From positions 1 to 21,440 of the forward strand of contig JAZNIR010000002.1 of assembly GCA_045577595.1 (NCBI GenBank): a DNA stretch of 21,440 bases, given 5' to 3'. The notes beneath the pieces are model-generated. The model was not told the DNA's origin, ran no database searches, and was given only the letters and a program-made list of their open reading frames with translations. Made by a program: the position numbers and the translations under genes. Below, piece by piece: positions 1 through 7,781 of this stretch; position 1 is the stretch's first letter, and each line of letters starts with the position of its first letter. Origin of the DNA: Scatosoma sp045577595. GTDB lineage: Bacteria > Bacillota > Clostridia > Christensenellales > Borkfalkiaceae.

Positions 1-1
1 A

Positions 2-811
2 ATGAGTGTATATAAAAACGAGAAAGTTGAATTTTTTCAACAAGCTATGGATAGTGTACTGACTCAAACGGTTTTACCCGAAGAAATTATTTTAATTCGG
101 GACGGGGAAGTGTATGCAGAACTGCAAACGGCTATTGACGAATATGTGGAAAAACACCCGAACTTGTTTACGTATATTCCTTTGGAAAAGAACGGGGGAT
201 TGGGAAACGCGTTGCGATTGGGGGTGGAAAAAAGCCGTAACGAACTGATTGCTCGTATGGATACGGACGATATTTGCGTTCCCGACAGATTTGAAAAGCA
301 GCTCGAATATTTTAACGAAAATCCCGAAACGGATATTGTGGGCGGAAATATTGCGGAATTTGCTGAAATGCCGTCAAAAGTGATTGATTATAAAGTTGTG
401 CCGACTACGCATCAAGAAATTTGTAATTTTGTCAAAAAACGTAGTCCTTTTAATCACCCAACCGTAATGTTTAAAAAAACCAGCGTTTTAAACGCGGGAA
501 ATTATCAATCTTTTTATTTATTTGAAGATTGGTATTTATGGATTCGAATGTATTTGAATGGTTGCAAATTTGCCAATCTGAATGAAACTCTTTTGTATTT
601 TCGAGTACTTAATATGGCAAAGCGTCGTGGCGGTATGAAATATTATAAGAGCTGTAAAAAGTTGTTGCGCTTTATGAAAGAAAATAAGATAATAGGTGCT
701 ATGGCATATCATAAGGCGTGTTTTGTGCGGTTTTGCGGATACGTACTTTGTCCAAACGGTTTGCGTGCATGGTGTTATAAAAAATTTTTAAGGAAAAAAG
801 CAAATGGATAA
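2..811 (+). CDS. GT2 family glycosyltransferase, 5'-truncated by the window edge
   Basis: Inverting GT-A (GT2) glycosyltransferase, expected to act at the cytoplasmic membrane face, transferring a sugar from a nucleotide donor to the lipid-linked polysaccharide repeat unit. Visible signs are the N-terminal MSVYKNE followed by a DSVLTQT-like helix, IRDGE near residue 33, NGGLGNALRLG near 64-74, the metal-binding DTDD at 87-90, HPTVMFKK at 152-159 and EDW at 175-177. Family members usually begin with a few more residues so that the first strand reads like xxSVLMSVYKNE; the Met at base 2 therefore corresponds to an internal Met and the real start probably lies upstream of the window. The stop overlaps the next gene by 8 bases, implying translational coupling. 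Donor and acceptor cannot be predicted. Confidence 0.88.
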   Translation: MSVYKNEKVEFFQQAMDSVLTQTVLPEEIILIRDGEVYAELQTAIDEYVEKHPNLFTYIPLEKNGGLGNALRLGVEKSRNELIARMDTDDICVPDRFEKQLEYFNENPETDIVGGNIAEFAEMPSKVIDYKVVPTTHQEICNFVKKRSPFNHPTVMFKKTSVLNAGNYQSFYLFEDWYLWIRMYLNGCKFANLNETLLYFRVLNMAKRRGGMKYYKSCKKLLRFMKENKIIGAMAYHKACFVRFCGYVLCPNGLRAWCYKKFLRKKANG

Positions 812-1907
812 TCAACAAACAAAAAAAATTGGAATTATGACGCATTACGACGTGCACAATCACGGTGCGCATTTACAATTATATGCGCTTAAACAAGTAT
901 TAAGTGGTTTGGGATTTGACGCAGCGGCTTTACAATACAATAAAAATTATGATTTTATGGATAAAAATGCGACGGGGAAGTATACGATTTCTCTTGCGTC
1001 TATTCCTTATTATCTTAAATATTTAGTAAAAAAGGGTTTTTGTAAAACGATTTATAATATAAAAAAGAGAAAGACTTTGAAGAAATTTAGAGCGGAAAAT
1101 CATCTTGTGGGGGAATATTATTCTTATGCAAAGGATTTAAACGCCGTAGTAATTGGAAGTGATGAGATTTTTAGTATTGAACCCGGATTAAACCCTTGTT
1201 TTTGGGGATTGGGTGTTCCTTGTAAAAATATTATTTCCTATGCGGCGAGTTTCGGACCTACAACCGTTGATTTTATTAAACAGAAATATGCGGAAGAGTT
1301 TATAAAAGCGGGCATTGAAAGAATTTCTAATATTTCGGTAAGAGATGAAAATTCTCGAAAAATCATAGAATATTATTCGGACAAGACCCCGCAAATGGTG
1401 GTAGACCCCGTTATTTTATATGGTTTTAAAAAAGAAATAGAAAATTGCAAAAAAAAGAAGTCGAAATATATTTTAATTTATTCTTATGATAATACGATGA
1501 ATGAAAAGCAAACCATTAAAAATATTCGTCGATATGCAAAAGAAAAGAAGCTTAAAATATATAGCGTTGGATTCTTTCATAAGTGGTGCGATAGAAATAT
1601 CAACGTTTCTCCGTGCGATATTTTTGATTGGTTTGTCAATGCAGAAATGGTTATTACGGATACGTTTCACGGCGCGGTTTTATCCATCGTTTCTAATGCA
1701 CCGATGGTTGTAAAATTAAAAGAAAATCAAAACAAGTTGCTTTGGTTGTTAAAAGAATACGATTTGCAAGAACGCATTATTAAAGATTACGAGCAATTAG
1801 AAGAGGTGACAAGAGCAAAAGTAGACTTTGAAAAAGTGAACGCGCTTGTCGAAGAAAAGAGAAATCAATCAAAAGAATACTTAAAGGACGCTTTGCAATT
1901 ATGTTAA
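804..1907 (+). CDS. Polysaccharide pyruvyl transferase family protein (copy 1)
   Basis: Member of the polysaccharide pyruvyl transferase family (PF04230; CsaB/WcaK/PssM type), 367 aa, usual length. The family transfers a group, classically ketal pyruvate from phosphoenolpyruvate, onto a sugar of a repeat unit. Visible family signs are the N-terminal HYDVHNHGAHLQLYAL (residues 14-29), VIGSDEIFS (116-124), ISYAASFGP (144-152), VVDPVILY (199-206) and the C-terminal DTFHGAVLS (286-294) with its conserved histidine. The common form of the second motif is GSDQVWN, so GSDEIFS is a mild variant. An AAGG sequence lies about 10 bases before the ATG. It overlaps the GT2 gene before it and the FrhB-like gene after it. 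That pairing recurs at 6423-8935. Whether pyruvate is the group transferred is inference. Confidence 0.85.
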   Translation: MDNQQTKKIGIMTHYDVHNHGAHLQLYALKQVLSGLGFDAAALQYNKNYDFMDKNATGKYTISLASIPYYLKYLVKKGFCKTIYNIKKRKTLKKFRAENHLVGEYYSYAKDLNAVVIGSDEIFSIEPGLNPCFWGLGVPCKNIISYAASFGPTTVDFIKQKYAEEFIKAGIERISNISVRDENSRKIIEYYSDKTPQMVVDPVILYGFKKEIENCKKKKSKYILIYSYDNTMNEKQTIKNIRRYAKEKKLKIYSVGFFHKWCDRNINVSPCDIFDWFVNAEMVITDTFHGAVLSIVSNAPMVVKLKENQNKLLWLLKEYDLQERIIKDYEQLEEVTRAKVDFEKVNALVEEKRNQSKEYLKDALQLC

Positions 1908-3073
1908 AAATAGATAAAAATCAATGCACGGCGTGCGGCGCTTGTTTGCAAAGTTGTCCCAAAAAATGTATTTCTCTACAAAACGATAAAGGGTACGATA
2001 TGCCCGTAATTGACGCAAGCTTATGCGTTCAATGTGGGAAATGTGAACAAGTTTGTCATTTAAACAATCAAAAGCTTGATTGCTTGATAGAAAATCTACA
2101 AGCAATGGCTTGCGTTAATAATGACAAAGAACAATTGCAACGAGAAACGTCGGGTGGTGTATTTGGGGCAATAGCAAAATGGGTGTTGAATAAAAAGGGC
2201 GTAGTGTACGGATGTGCTTATACCAATCATTTGAAAGCAACGCAAATTAGAGTGGACGACGTTTCGGGTTTAACGAAATTATACGGTTCGAAATACGTAC
2301 GTAGTTGCGTGGAAAATACCTATGTAAACGTTTTAGAAGATTTAAAGAAAGGGTTGCTTGTTTTATATTCCGGAACACCTTGCCAAATAGCCGGACTGAA
2401 AACTTTTTTAAAGGGTGAATACGATAATTTAATTACGGTTGACTTGATTTGTCACGGTGTCCCCGAACAAACGCATTTTTTAAAATTTGTCAAGTGGTAT
2501 GAAAAAAAATACAACGTATCGTTAAATGACGTATCGTTTCGCGACAAGAGCAATAAAGGTTGGGCTTCGGCAGGTAAAATTTACGGAATAAAAGAAAATA
2601 AAAAATATCAAAAGAAATTATTTTATTTTGATAATTGGTATTATTTTTATTTTATGAAAGGATTTATTTTCCGAGAAAGTTGTTATTCTTGTCGATATAC
2701 CAATCTTTATCGCGAAGGAGATTTTACGTTAGGCGATTGTTGGGGGAGCGAAAAATTAAACTTGCCGTTTAGCGATAAAAACGGATGTTCGTTGGTTTTG
2801 TTGAATTCGGAAAAGAGCAAGAAGATTTTTAAAGAATTGGACGTAACCGCGTTTGAAATTTTACTGGATAAAGCCGTTGCCAATAACGGACAATTAAAAG
2901 AACCGACAAAAAAACCGGATAATTATTCGAAAATTATGCAAATGCTTGTCGAAAAAGACGGAGAAGAAATTCAAAAAGATTTCAAACGGAGATACAAAAA
3001 AGCAATTTTAGTTGGAAAGATAAAATATAGTATTCCGCAATCGTTGAAAAGGTTGTTGATGAAAATAAAGTGA
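1901..3073 (+). CDS. FrhB-like 4Fe-4S flavoprotein (coenzyme F420 hydrogenase/dehydrogenase beta subunit family), copy 1
   Basis: 390-aa protein with two N-terminal 4Fe-4S motifs: cysteines 9, 12, 15, 19 (CTACGACLQSCP) and 42, 45, 48, 52 (CVQCGKCEQVCH; the usual final proline is His). These are followed by the FrhB/FdhB N- and C-terminal domains: ETSGGVFGAIAKWVL near 75, YGSKYVRS, SGTPCQIAGLKTFL, LICHGVP and a late CYSC...GDFTLGDCWG cysteine cluster. True F420 hydrogenase subunits occur with other Frh subunits, which are absent here. This form is the one commonly annotated in polysaccharide loci beside pyruvyl transferases, where its role is not established. An electron-transfer or sugar-modifying redox role is inference. 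It overlaps the pyruvyl transferase gene by 7 bases. The second copy is at 7778-8935. Confidence 0.85.
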   Translation: MLKIDKNQCTACGACLQSCPKKCISLQNDKGYDMPVIDASLCVQCGKCEQVCHLNNQKLDCLIENLQAMACVNNDKEQLQRETSGGVFGAIAKWVLNKKGVVYGCAYTNHLKATQIRVDDVSGLTKLYGSKYVRSCVENTYVNVLEDLKKGLLVLYSGTPCQIAGLKTFLKGEYDNLITVDLICHGVPEQTHFLKFVKWYEKKYNVSLNDVSFRDKSNKGWASAGKIYGIKENKKYQKKLFYFDNWYYFYFMKGFIFRESCYSCRYTNLYREGDFTLGDCWGSEKLNLPFSDKNGCSLVLLNSEKSKKIFKELDVTAFEILLDKAVANNGQLKEPTKKPDNYSKIMQMLVEKDGEEIQKDFKRRYKKAILVGKIKYSIPQSLKRLLMKIK

Positions 3074-3087
3074 AAAGGATAGGGAAT

Positions 3088-4401
3088 ATGCACCCCAGAG
3101 TTTTAATAGTAGGAACAGTTCCGTATAATAAAAAATCAACGTCCAGAGCGTTTGAATCGTATTTTTCTGGTTGGGAAAAGGAAAACTTGGCTCAGATTTT
3201 CTCCAACACTAAAAAACCCGTTAAGGGGCATTGTCAACAACTTTTTCAAATAACAGACAAAAGAATGTTGAAAAGGAAATTTTCTTCCAAAATAGAAACG
3301 GGTGTGTTATACGAATACCAAAATCTTGAAGATGAATGGACGGATACGTCGTTAGAAGTAGGCGCTGATATATACAAGAAGATGTATAAAATTGGTGGGC
3401 ATCATACACCGTTTACGCATTTACTTCGAAAATGGATTTGGAAGAAAAAACATTGGTGTACGGATAAATTAAACAAATGGCTGGAAGAGTTTCATCCAGA
3501 ATGTGTTTTTTTGAGTTTTTCCGATGATTTCTTTATTCCGGAAATCGCATTATACGTGGCTAAAAAATTTAATATTCCTATTGTTTCGTCTATTGGGGAT
3601 GATTATTATTTCAATACGCATTTTTCACTTTCTCCTTTTTATCATATATACAAGAGCAAGTATCGTAAATTAATAAGAAAAGTGTTCGCTCATAATGGTA
3701 GCGCAATTTATATAGGGGATAAAATTCGGGATAAGTACAATAAAGAATTTGGGCTAAACGGAGAAACGGTATATTTAACTTCCGAAGTACAACGTAAACC
3801 TTTTAGAGAAATTAAAAAAGATAATCCCTTGATTTGTTATTTTGGCAATATAAGGATGGGCAGAAACGTTTCTTTAAACGATATTGGGTATGCACTTGGA
3901 AAAATTAATACTAATTACGTATTAAACGTTTATTCTAATGAAACGGACGAAAAGTATATTAAGATTTTTAAAGATAATCCCAACGTTAAATTTTGTGGGT
4001 CGGTGCCTTACAGTGAGGTGCAAAAATTAAACACGGAAAGTGATATCGTCGTACTCGTAGAAGGTTTTACTAAAAAAGATATAGATAAATCAAGATATTC
4101 GTTATCCACAAAAGCGGCGGACTCTTTGTCGTCGGGAAGTAATATGTTTGTGTACGGTTCTTACGAATGTGGTTTGATAGAATATATGGCAAATACAAAC
4201 GCGGCAACCGTCTGTACGAATAAAAACGAATTGGAAGAATATGTGCGTATGTGCATAAACGACGTAAATAAGCAAAAAGAAAATTATCAAAAAGCAATCG
4301 AAATAAGTGAAAAAAATCACACGTTGAAAAACAGTACGACGATTTTCTTGAACGTAGTAAAGCGTGTAATAATGGAGAATGATAATGCAATTAAAGAATA
4401 A
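3088..4401 (+). CDS. GT4-like (GT-B fold) glycosyltransferase
   Basis: About 437 aa, probable retaining GT-B glycosyltransferase of the repeat-unit pathway. The N-terminus (HPRVLIVGTVPYNKKSTSRA) is a typical first strand and glycine-containing loop of GT4 enzymes. The C-terminal half has YFGNIRMGRN near 255, a VKFCGSVPYSEVQKLN segment, and LSTKAADSLSSGSNMFVYGS, which matches the donor-binding end of the family. The canonical EX7E is not clear, so this is a diverged member. I chose ATG 3088 because AAAAGGATAGGGA sits at a good distance before it. A GTG at 3070 overlapping the previous stop is in frame and would add six residues, but has no ribosome-binding site. The 3' end overlaps the next gene. 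Confidence 0.75.
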   Translation: MHPRVLIVGTVPYNKKSTSRAFESYFSGWEKENLAQIFSNTKKPVKGHCQQLFQITDKRMLKRKFSSKIETGVLYEYQNLEDEWTDTSLEVGADIYKKMYKIGGHHTPFTHLLRKWIWKKKHWCTDKLNKWLEEFHPECVFLSFSDDFFIPEIALYVAKKFNIPIVSSIGDDYYFNTHFSLSPFYHIYKSKYRKLIRKVFAHNGSAIYIGDKIRDKYNKEFGLNGETVYLTSEVQRKPFREIKKDNPLICYFGNIRMGRNVSLNDIGYALGKINTNYVLNVYSNETDEKYIKIFKDNPNVKFCGSVPYSEVQKLNTESDIVVLVEGFTKKDIDKSRYSLSTKAADSLSSGSNMFVYGSYECGLIEYMANTNAATVCTNKNELEEYVRMCINDVNKQKENYQKAIEISEKNHTLKNSTTIFLNVVKRVIMENDNAIKE

Positions 4402-5191
4402 TTTAACAATGATAATTCATTCTTGTGATAAATTTTCTGATTTGTGGGATATGCACGTTGCGTTACTAGAAAAAAACTGGGGGGAACGAGATATTCCAAC
4501 GTATGTTTTGACAGATAAGGAAACCAGCAAAACTTACGAGAATGTTTCTGTTATATCGGCGGGAGAGGGGAAAGAACTTTCTGAAAGAATGGCTTTTGCA
4601 TTTCCGAAAATTGATACGGAATACGTATTTGTAACTCTTGACGATTATCTACTTGTAAAACCCGTTTCCAATGAAATCATTGGCAAACTTCTTGACGTTA
4701 TGGAAAAAGAGAAGTTGGATTATTTGCGTTTGTTTATACGACCGAAAAAGGCAACGGGAAGTAGATTGAAACCGTATAAAAAAATCCATAACGTAAACTT
4801 AGAAAATTCCGATTATGCGGTAAATCTTTACGTGGGGATTTGGAGAAAAGCATTTTTAGAAAAAACGATAAAAGAACCGAAAAATGCTTGGCAATACGAA
4901 GTCTCGCTTACGAAAGTTGCGCGAGAAGTGAATGCAAAATGCGCGATGAGCAAAAACAAAGACTTCGTTATTTTAGATACGGTAAGAAAAGGGAAGTTTT
5001 TAAATAAAGCCTATCGATATATCAAGAAACACGATTTGTACGACGGAGATAGAGAAGTAAATACGCATTGGTATGAATTTAAACTTGGGGTTCGAACTTG
5101 GGGTGCAAGACATATGCCCAAATGGATAGTAAAAGTGGCGCGTAAGTTTATGATAAAGCGCGGGCATCATTATTATAGCCAAGAGAAATAA
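4385..5191 (+). CDS. Unrecognised glycosyltransferase-like protein
   Basis: About 268 aa. I do not recognise a named family with certainty. It begins LTMIIHSCDKFSDLWDMHVALLEKNW and continues to IPTYVLTD, the layout of a GT-A-like enzyme's first nucleotide-binding strands. Near residue 80 it has EYVFVTLDDYLLVKPV, with an Asp-Asp pair where GT-A enzymes carry the metal-binding DxD motif. A basic C-terminus follows, and there is no signal peptide or membrane segment. Its position between two glycosyltransferase genes supports a role in repeat-unit assembly. ATG 4385 is preferred because GGAG at 4374-4377 is 7 bases upstream; the in-frame ATG at 4379 is too close to that site. It overlaps the end of the preceding gene by 17 bases. 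Confidence 0.65.
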   Translation: MQLKNNLTMIIHSCDKFSDLWDMHVALLEKNWGERDIPTYVLTDKETSKTYENVSVISAGEGKELSERMAFAFPKIDTEYVFVTLDDYLLVKPVSNEIIGKLLDVMEKEKLDYLRLFIRPKKATGSRLKPYKKIHNVNLENSDYAVNLYVGIWRKAFLEKTIKEPKNAWQYEVSLTKVAREVNAKCAMSKNKDFVILDTVRKGKFLNKAYRYIKKHDLYDGDREVNTHWYEFKLGVRTWGARHMPKWIVKVARKFMIKRGHHYYSQEK

Positions 5192-5217
5192 AATAAATAT
5201 TTCGTGGGGAAAAAGGA

Positions 5218-6426
5218 ATGAAGATAGTTCAGATTAATGGTGGAGTTTTCGGCAGTACGGGGCAAATAATGTTTGGTATTGCGGATTTGTGTGAAGAAAA
5301 TGGTTGTGAGAACATTTGCATATCACCGATTACCACTACGAATAAAACGAGACAACCCACTCACGAATATATCCCTATGGGAACGTTTCAAAAACGTAGA
5401 ATAAACGTTTTCCTAGACAGATTAACGGGAAATCAAAATGCGTTTGCAAAATATGAAACAAGGAAAATATTGAAACGTATCGATGCATTTAATCCCGATA
5501 TCGTTCATTTGCATAATATTCACAGCGGGTATATCAATCTTAAATTATTGTTTCATTACGTAAAAAAGACAAATATTAAATTGGTTTGGACTTTGCACGA
5601 TTGTTGGGCGTTTACTGCGTATTGTCCACATTTTGATATGATTGGTTGCGAAAAGTGGAGACGGGGTTGTTTTCACTGCCCGCAGAGAAAAAAATACAGT
5701 TGGTTCTTTGATAGAAGCAAAAAATTATATGAAAGGAAGAAAAAGCTTTTTACGGGCGTAAAAAATATGACGCTCGTAACGCCGTCGAATTGGCTAGCAG
5801 GCCTTGTTAAGCAATCGTTTTTGAAAGATTATCCCGTGCAAGTAATACATAACGGTATTGACCTTTCTATATTTAAGCCGACGGAAAGCGATTTCAAGGA
5901 AAGACACGGCTTGCAAAATAAAAAAATCGTACTGGGCGTTGCGTTTGGATGGGGAAAAGCAAAAGGCTTAGACGTATTTATCGAGCTTTCCAAGCGCCTT
6001 TCAAACGATTATCAAATCGTGCTTGTAGGCACGGACGAAAACGTAGACAAGCAGTTGCCGAAAAATATTATTTCGATTCATAGAACGCAAAATCAAAATG
6101 AGCTTGCGGAAATCTATACGGCGGCGGACGTGTTCGTCAATCCGACACGGGAAGAAAACTATCCGACGGTGAATATGGAAGCGATTGCGTGCGGTACGCC
6201 CGTCGTAACCTTTCAAACGGGCGGTAGCCCCGAAATCGTAGATAAAACGTGCGGATTCGTCGTGGAAAAAGGCGATATAAACGCTATGCAGGGTTATATT
6301 GAGCGGGGTTGCAAGGAAATTCCATTCTCACAAGAAACGTGTTTAAATAGGGCAAAACGGTTTGATGCAATAAATAAGTTTAAAGAATACGTTGAGTTAT
6401 ATAATATAAAGAAGGGGAAACAATGA
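5218..6426 (+). CDS. GT4 family glycosyltransferase (WcaC-like), copy 1
   Basis: 402-aa GT-B glycosyltransferase of group 1 (GT4). Visible: N-terminal MKIVQINGGVFGSTGQ with a glycine loop; DIVHLHNIHSGY (94-105); a cysteine-rich segment with Cys 129, 136, 144, 151 and 154 around HDCWAF and MIGCEKW; VTPSNWL (187-193); VIHNGID (209-215); VLGVAFGWGKAKGLD (238-252); and the donor-binding EX7E motif E313-E321 followed by AIACGTPVV. A GGGGAAAAAGGA stretch precedes the ATG. It is a paralogue of the gene at 14415-15599. The two are moderately similar in their first third, but DNA at 6124-6242 differs at only 3 of 119 positions. The stop overlaps the following pyruvyl transferase start by 4 bases. Confidence 0.9.
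   Translation: MKIVQINGGVFGSTGQIMFGIADLCEENGCENICISPITTTNKTRQPTHEYIPMGTFQKRRINVFLDRLTGNQNAFAKYETRKILKRIDAFNPDIVHLHNIHSGYINLKLLFHYVKKTNIKLVWTLHDCWAFTAYCPHFDMIGCEKWRRGCFHCPQRKKYSWFFDRSKKLYERKKKLFTGVKNMTLVTPSNWLAGLVKQSFLKDYPVQVIHNGIDLSIFKPTESDFKERHGLQNKKIVLGVAFGWGKAKGLDVFIELSKRLSNDYQIVLVGTDENVDKQLPKNIISIHRTQNQNELAEIYTAADVFVNPTREENYPTVNMEAIACGTPVVTFQTGGSPEIVDKTCGFVVEKGDINAMQGYIERGCKEIPFSQETCLNRAKRFDAINKFKEYVELYNIKKGKQ
6190..6242 (+). repeat. 53-base exact match to 15372-15424 inside paralogous GT4 genes
   Basis: This stretch is identical to 15372-15424 at a constant offset of 9182 bases. It is the core of a longer patch, 6124-6242 against 15306-15424, with three mismatches by hand count, all at third codon positions. 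It covers the donor-binding EX7E region and could serve as a site for homologous recombination between the two glycosyltransferase genes. Confidence 0.9.
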
Positions 6427-7583
6427 AAAAAGTAGGAATTATTACACTATATTATAATAGCCCTAATTACGGGGGGAATTTGCAAGCTTACGCATTAAGC
6501 AAAGTGGTGCAAAAACAAAATTTTGGCGTTGAGCAAATTTGTTTTAACCCAACGGACAATAGTGGCGTTTCAAAAAAAACGTTTTTAAATAGATTTTTAG
6601 AGAGTATAAAAAAACCGTTGCATATCCCTAAAAGAGCGTTTTTCAAATTGATTAGAAAATTAGAGACTAAAAAGCATAACGCTTTTACAAGGCGGGCAAA
6701 AGCAATGCATTATTTTAATCAATATATTATTCCGCACGGGGTAAATGTTTATAATAATGCAACGATAAAACAAGCCATCAATGAATACGACGTTTTCATT
6801 ACAGGAAGCGACCAAGTTTGGAATATGACCAATTACCGTCCCGTTTATTTTCTTGATTTTGTGCCGTCAAATAAAATAAAAATGTCGTATGCGGCAAGTA
6901 TTTCTATGGATGTGTTGTCGGATAATCAAAAAGAAATCATAAAAGGACATTTAAAAGATTATAAGGCGGTTTCCGTGCGTGAGCCGAACGCTGTAAAATT
7001 ATTAGAAGGGCTTTCGCCTGTGGAAGTGAAAACGACGCTCGACCCGACTTTACTTTTAAGTAAAGAAGATTGGGATGAAGTTTGCGCAGATAGAGTAATT
7101 GCAGAAGAGTATTGTTTTTGTTACTTTTTAGGCGATAATAAAAAGGAAAGAAAAATAGCGACGGAATTTGCGAAAAAACGTCATTTGAAGTTGGTGTTTA
7201 TACCGCACGCGTCGGGCTGGAGTATTTCGTTGCCTGATTTAAAAATGCAAGGGGAAAAGCTTTACGACGTTTCACCTGAACAGTTTTTATCTTTGATAAA
7301 ACACGCAAAATGCGTGCTTACGGACAGTTTTCACGCCGTCGTATTTTCCAATATTTATCACAAACAATATTTTGTTTTTAACCGCAGTAAAAAGGGAGAA
7401 ATGAGTTCGAGAATCGTCGATATCACCGCGCTTTTTAATCAGTCCGAGAGATTTTGCACGGGGAAAGAACGGGAAACGTTAGAATACGTGGAATCGCTTT
7501 CCGAAATTGATTATTCCAAACCGAATGGAAAATTTGAACAATTAAAAAAAGAATCCGTCGAGTTTTTAATCTCGAATATATAA
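6423..7583 (+). CDS. Polysaccharide pyruvyl transferase family protein (copy 2)
   Basis: 386-aa member of PF04230. It has the standard motifs: ITLYYNSPNYGGNLQAYAL (7-25), VFITGSDQVWN (124-134), MSYAASIS (154-161), VSVREPNAVKLL (183-194), TTLDPTLLL (204-212) and LTDSFHAVVFSN (299-310) with the conserved His. It is expected to work on a lipid-linked repeat unit or its sugar precursor in the cytoplasm. AAGGGGAAACA directly before the ATG is a good ribosome-binding site, and the start overlaps the preceding stop (ATGA). A degraded flippase reading frame separates it from the second FrhB-like gene, so this pair was probably once interrupted by a full-length wzx. It differs clearly from copy 1 and is not a recent duplicate. 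The group transferred is not determined by the sequence. Confidence 0.88.
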   Translation: MKKVGIITLYYNSPNYGGNLQAYALSKVVQKQNFGVEQICFNPTDNSGVSKKTFLNRFLESIKKPLHIPKRAFFKLIRKLETKKHNAFTRRAKAMHYFNQYIIPHGVNVYNNATIKQAINEYDVFITGSDQVWNMTNYRPVYFLDFVPSNKIKMSYAASISMDVLSDNQKEIIKGHLKDYKAVSVREPNAVKLLEGLSPVEVKTTLDPTLLLSKEDWDEVCADRVIAEEYCFCYFLGDNKKERKIATEFAKKRHLKLVFIPHASGWSISLPDLKMQGEKLYDVSPEQFLSLIKHAKCVLTDSFHAVVFSNIYHKQYFVFNRSKKGEMSSRIVDITALFNQSERFCTGKERETLEYVESLSEIDYSKPNGKFEQLKKESVEFLISNI

Positions 7584-7598
7584 GATTAATATTGAAAA

Positions 7599-7781
7599 GT
7601 GAAAAATTAAATTAAGGCGGGCGTGTTGCTCTCGTATTTACAAACGGCGCTCAATATCGTAATCGGGTTTAGTGTATATACAGAGTATTTTGATTGTTCG
7701 TCTATGTATTTATTGGGCAAGAATACATACGAAAAAGAATGTATTAAAAAAACTTTAGGGAAAGTTTCGAGAAGAAAATGA
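7599..7781 (+). pseudogene. Remnant of a Wzx-type flippase gene: both ends kept, centre deleted
   Basis: Read in one frame from GTG 7599, the sequence gives V-K-N-stop, then IKAGVLLSYLQTALNIVIG, then after about 12 unalignable residues MYLLGKNTYEKECIKK and a basic RRK end, with stop TGA at 7779-7781. The first part matches the N-terminal signature of Wzx oligosaccharide flippases; the intact flippase at 16756 has QIKFGAILSYVSIAVNIIAG. The last 23 residues align without gaps to the last 23 of that flippase (G.N..EK...RK pattern). The final TGA overlaps the next ATG as ATGA, the coupling expected of a real operon gene. I infer an internal deletion of most of the gene plus a premature stop (TAA at 7608-7610). 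It cannot make a functional transporter. Confidence 0.7.

Noticed and set aside
1901..3073. Genuine F420-reducing hydrogenase subunit
   Set aside because: No other hydrogenase subunit or F420 biosynthesis gene is present, and the context is glycan assembly; the similarity is at family level only.
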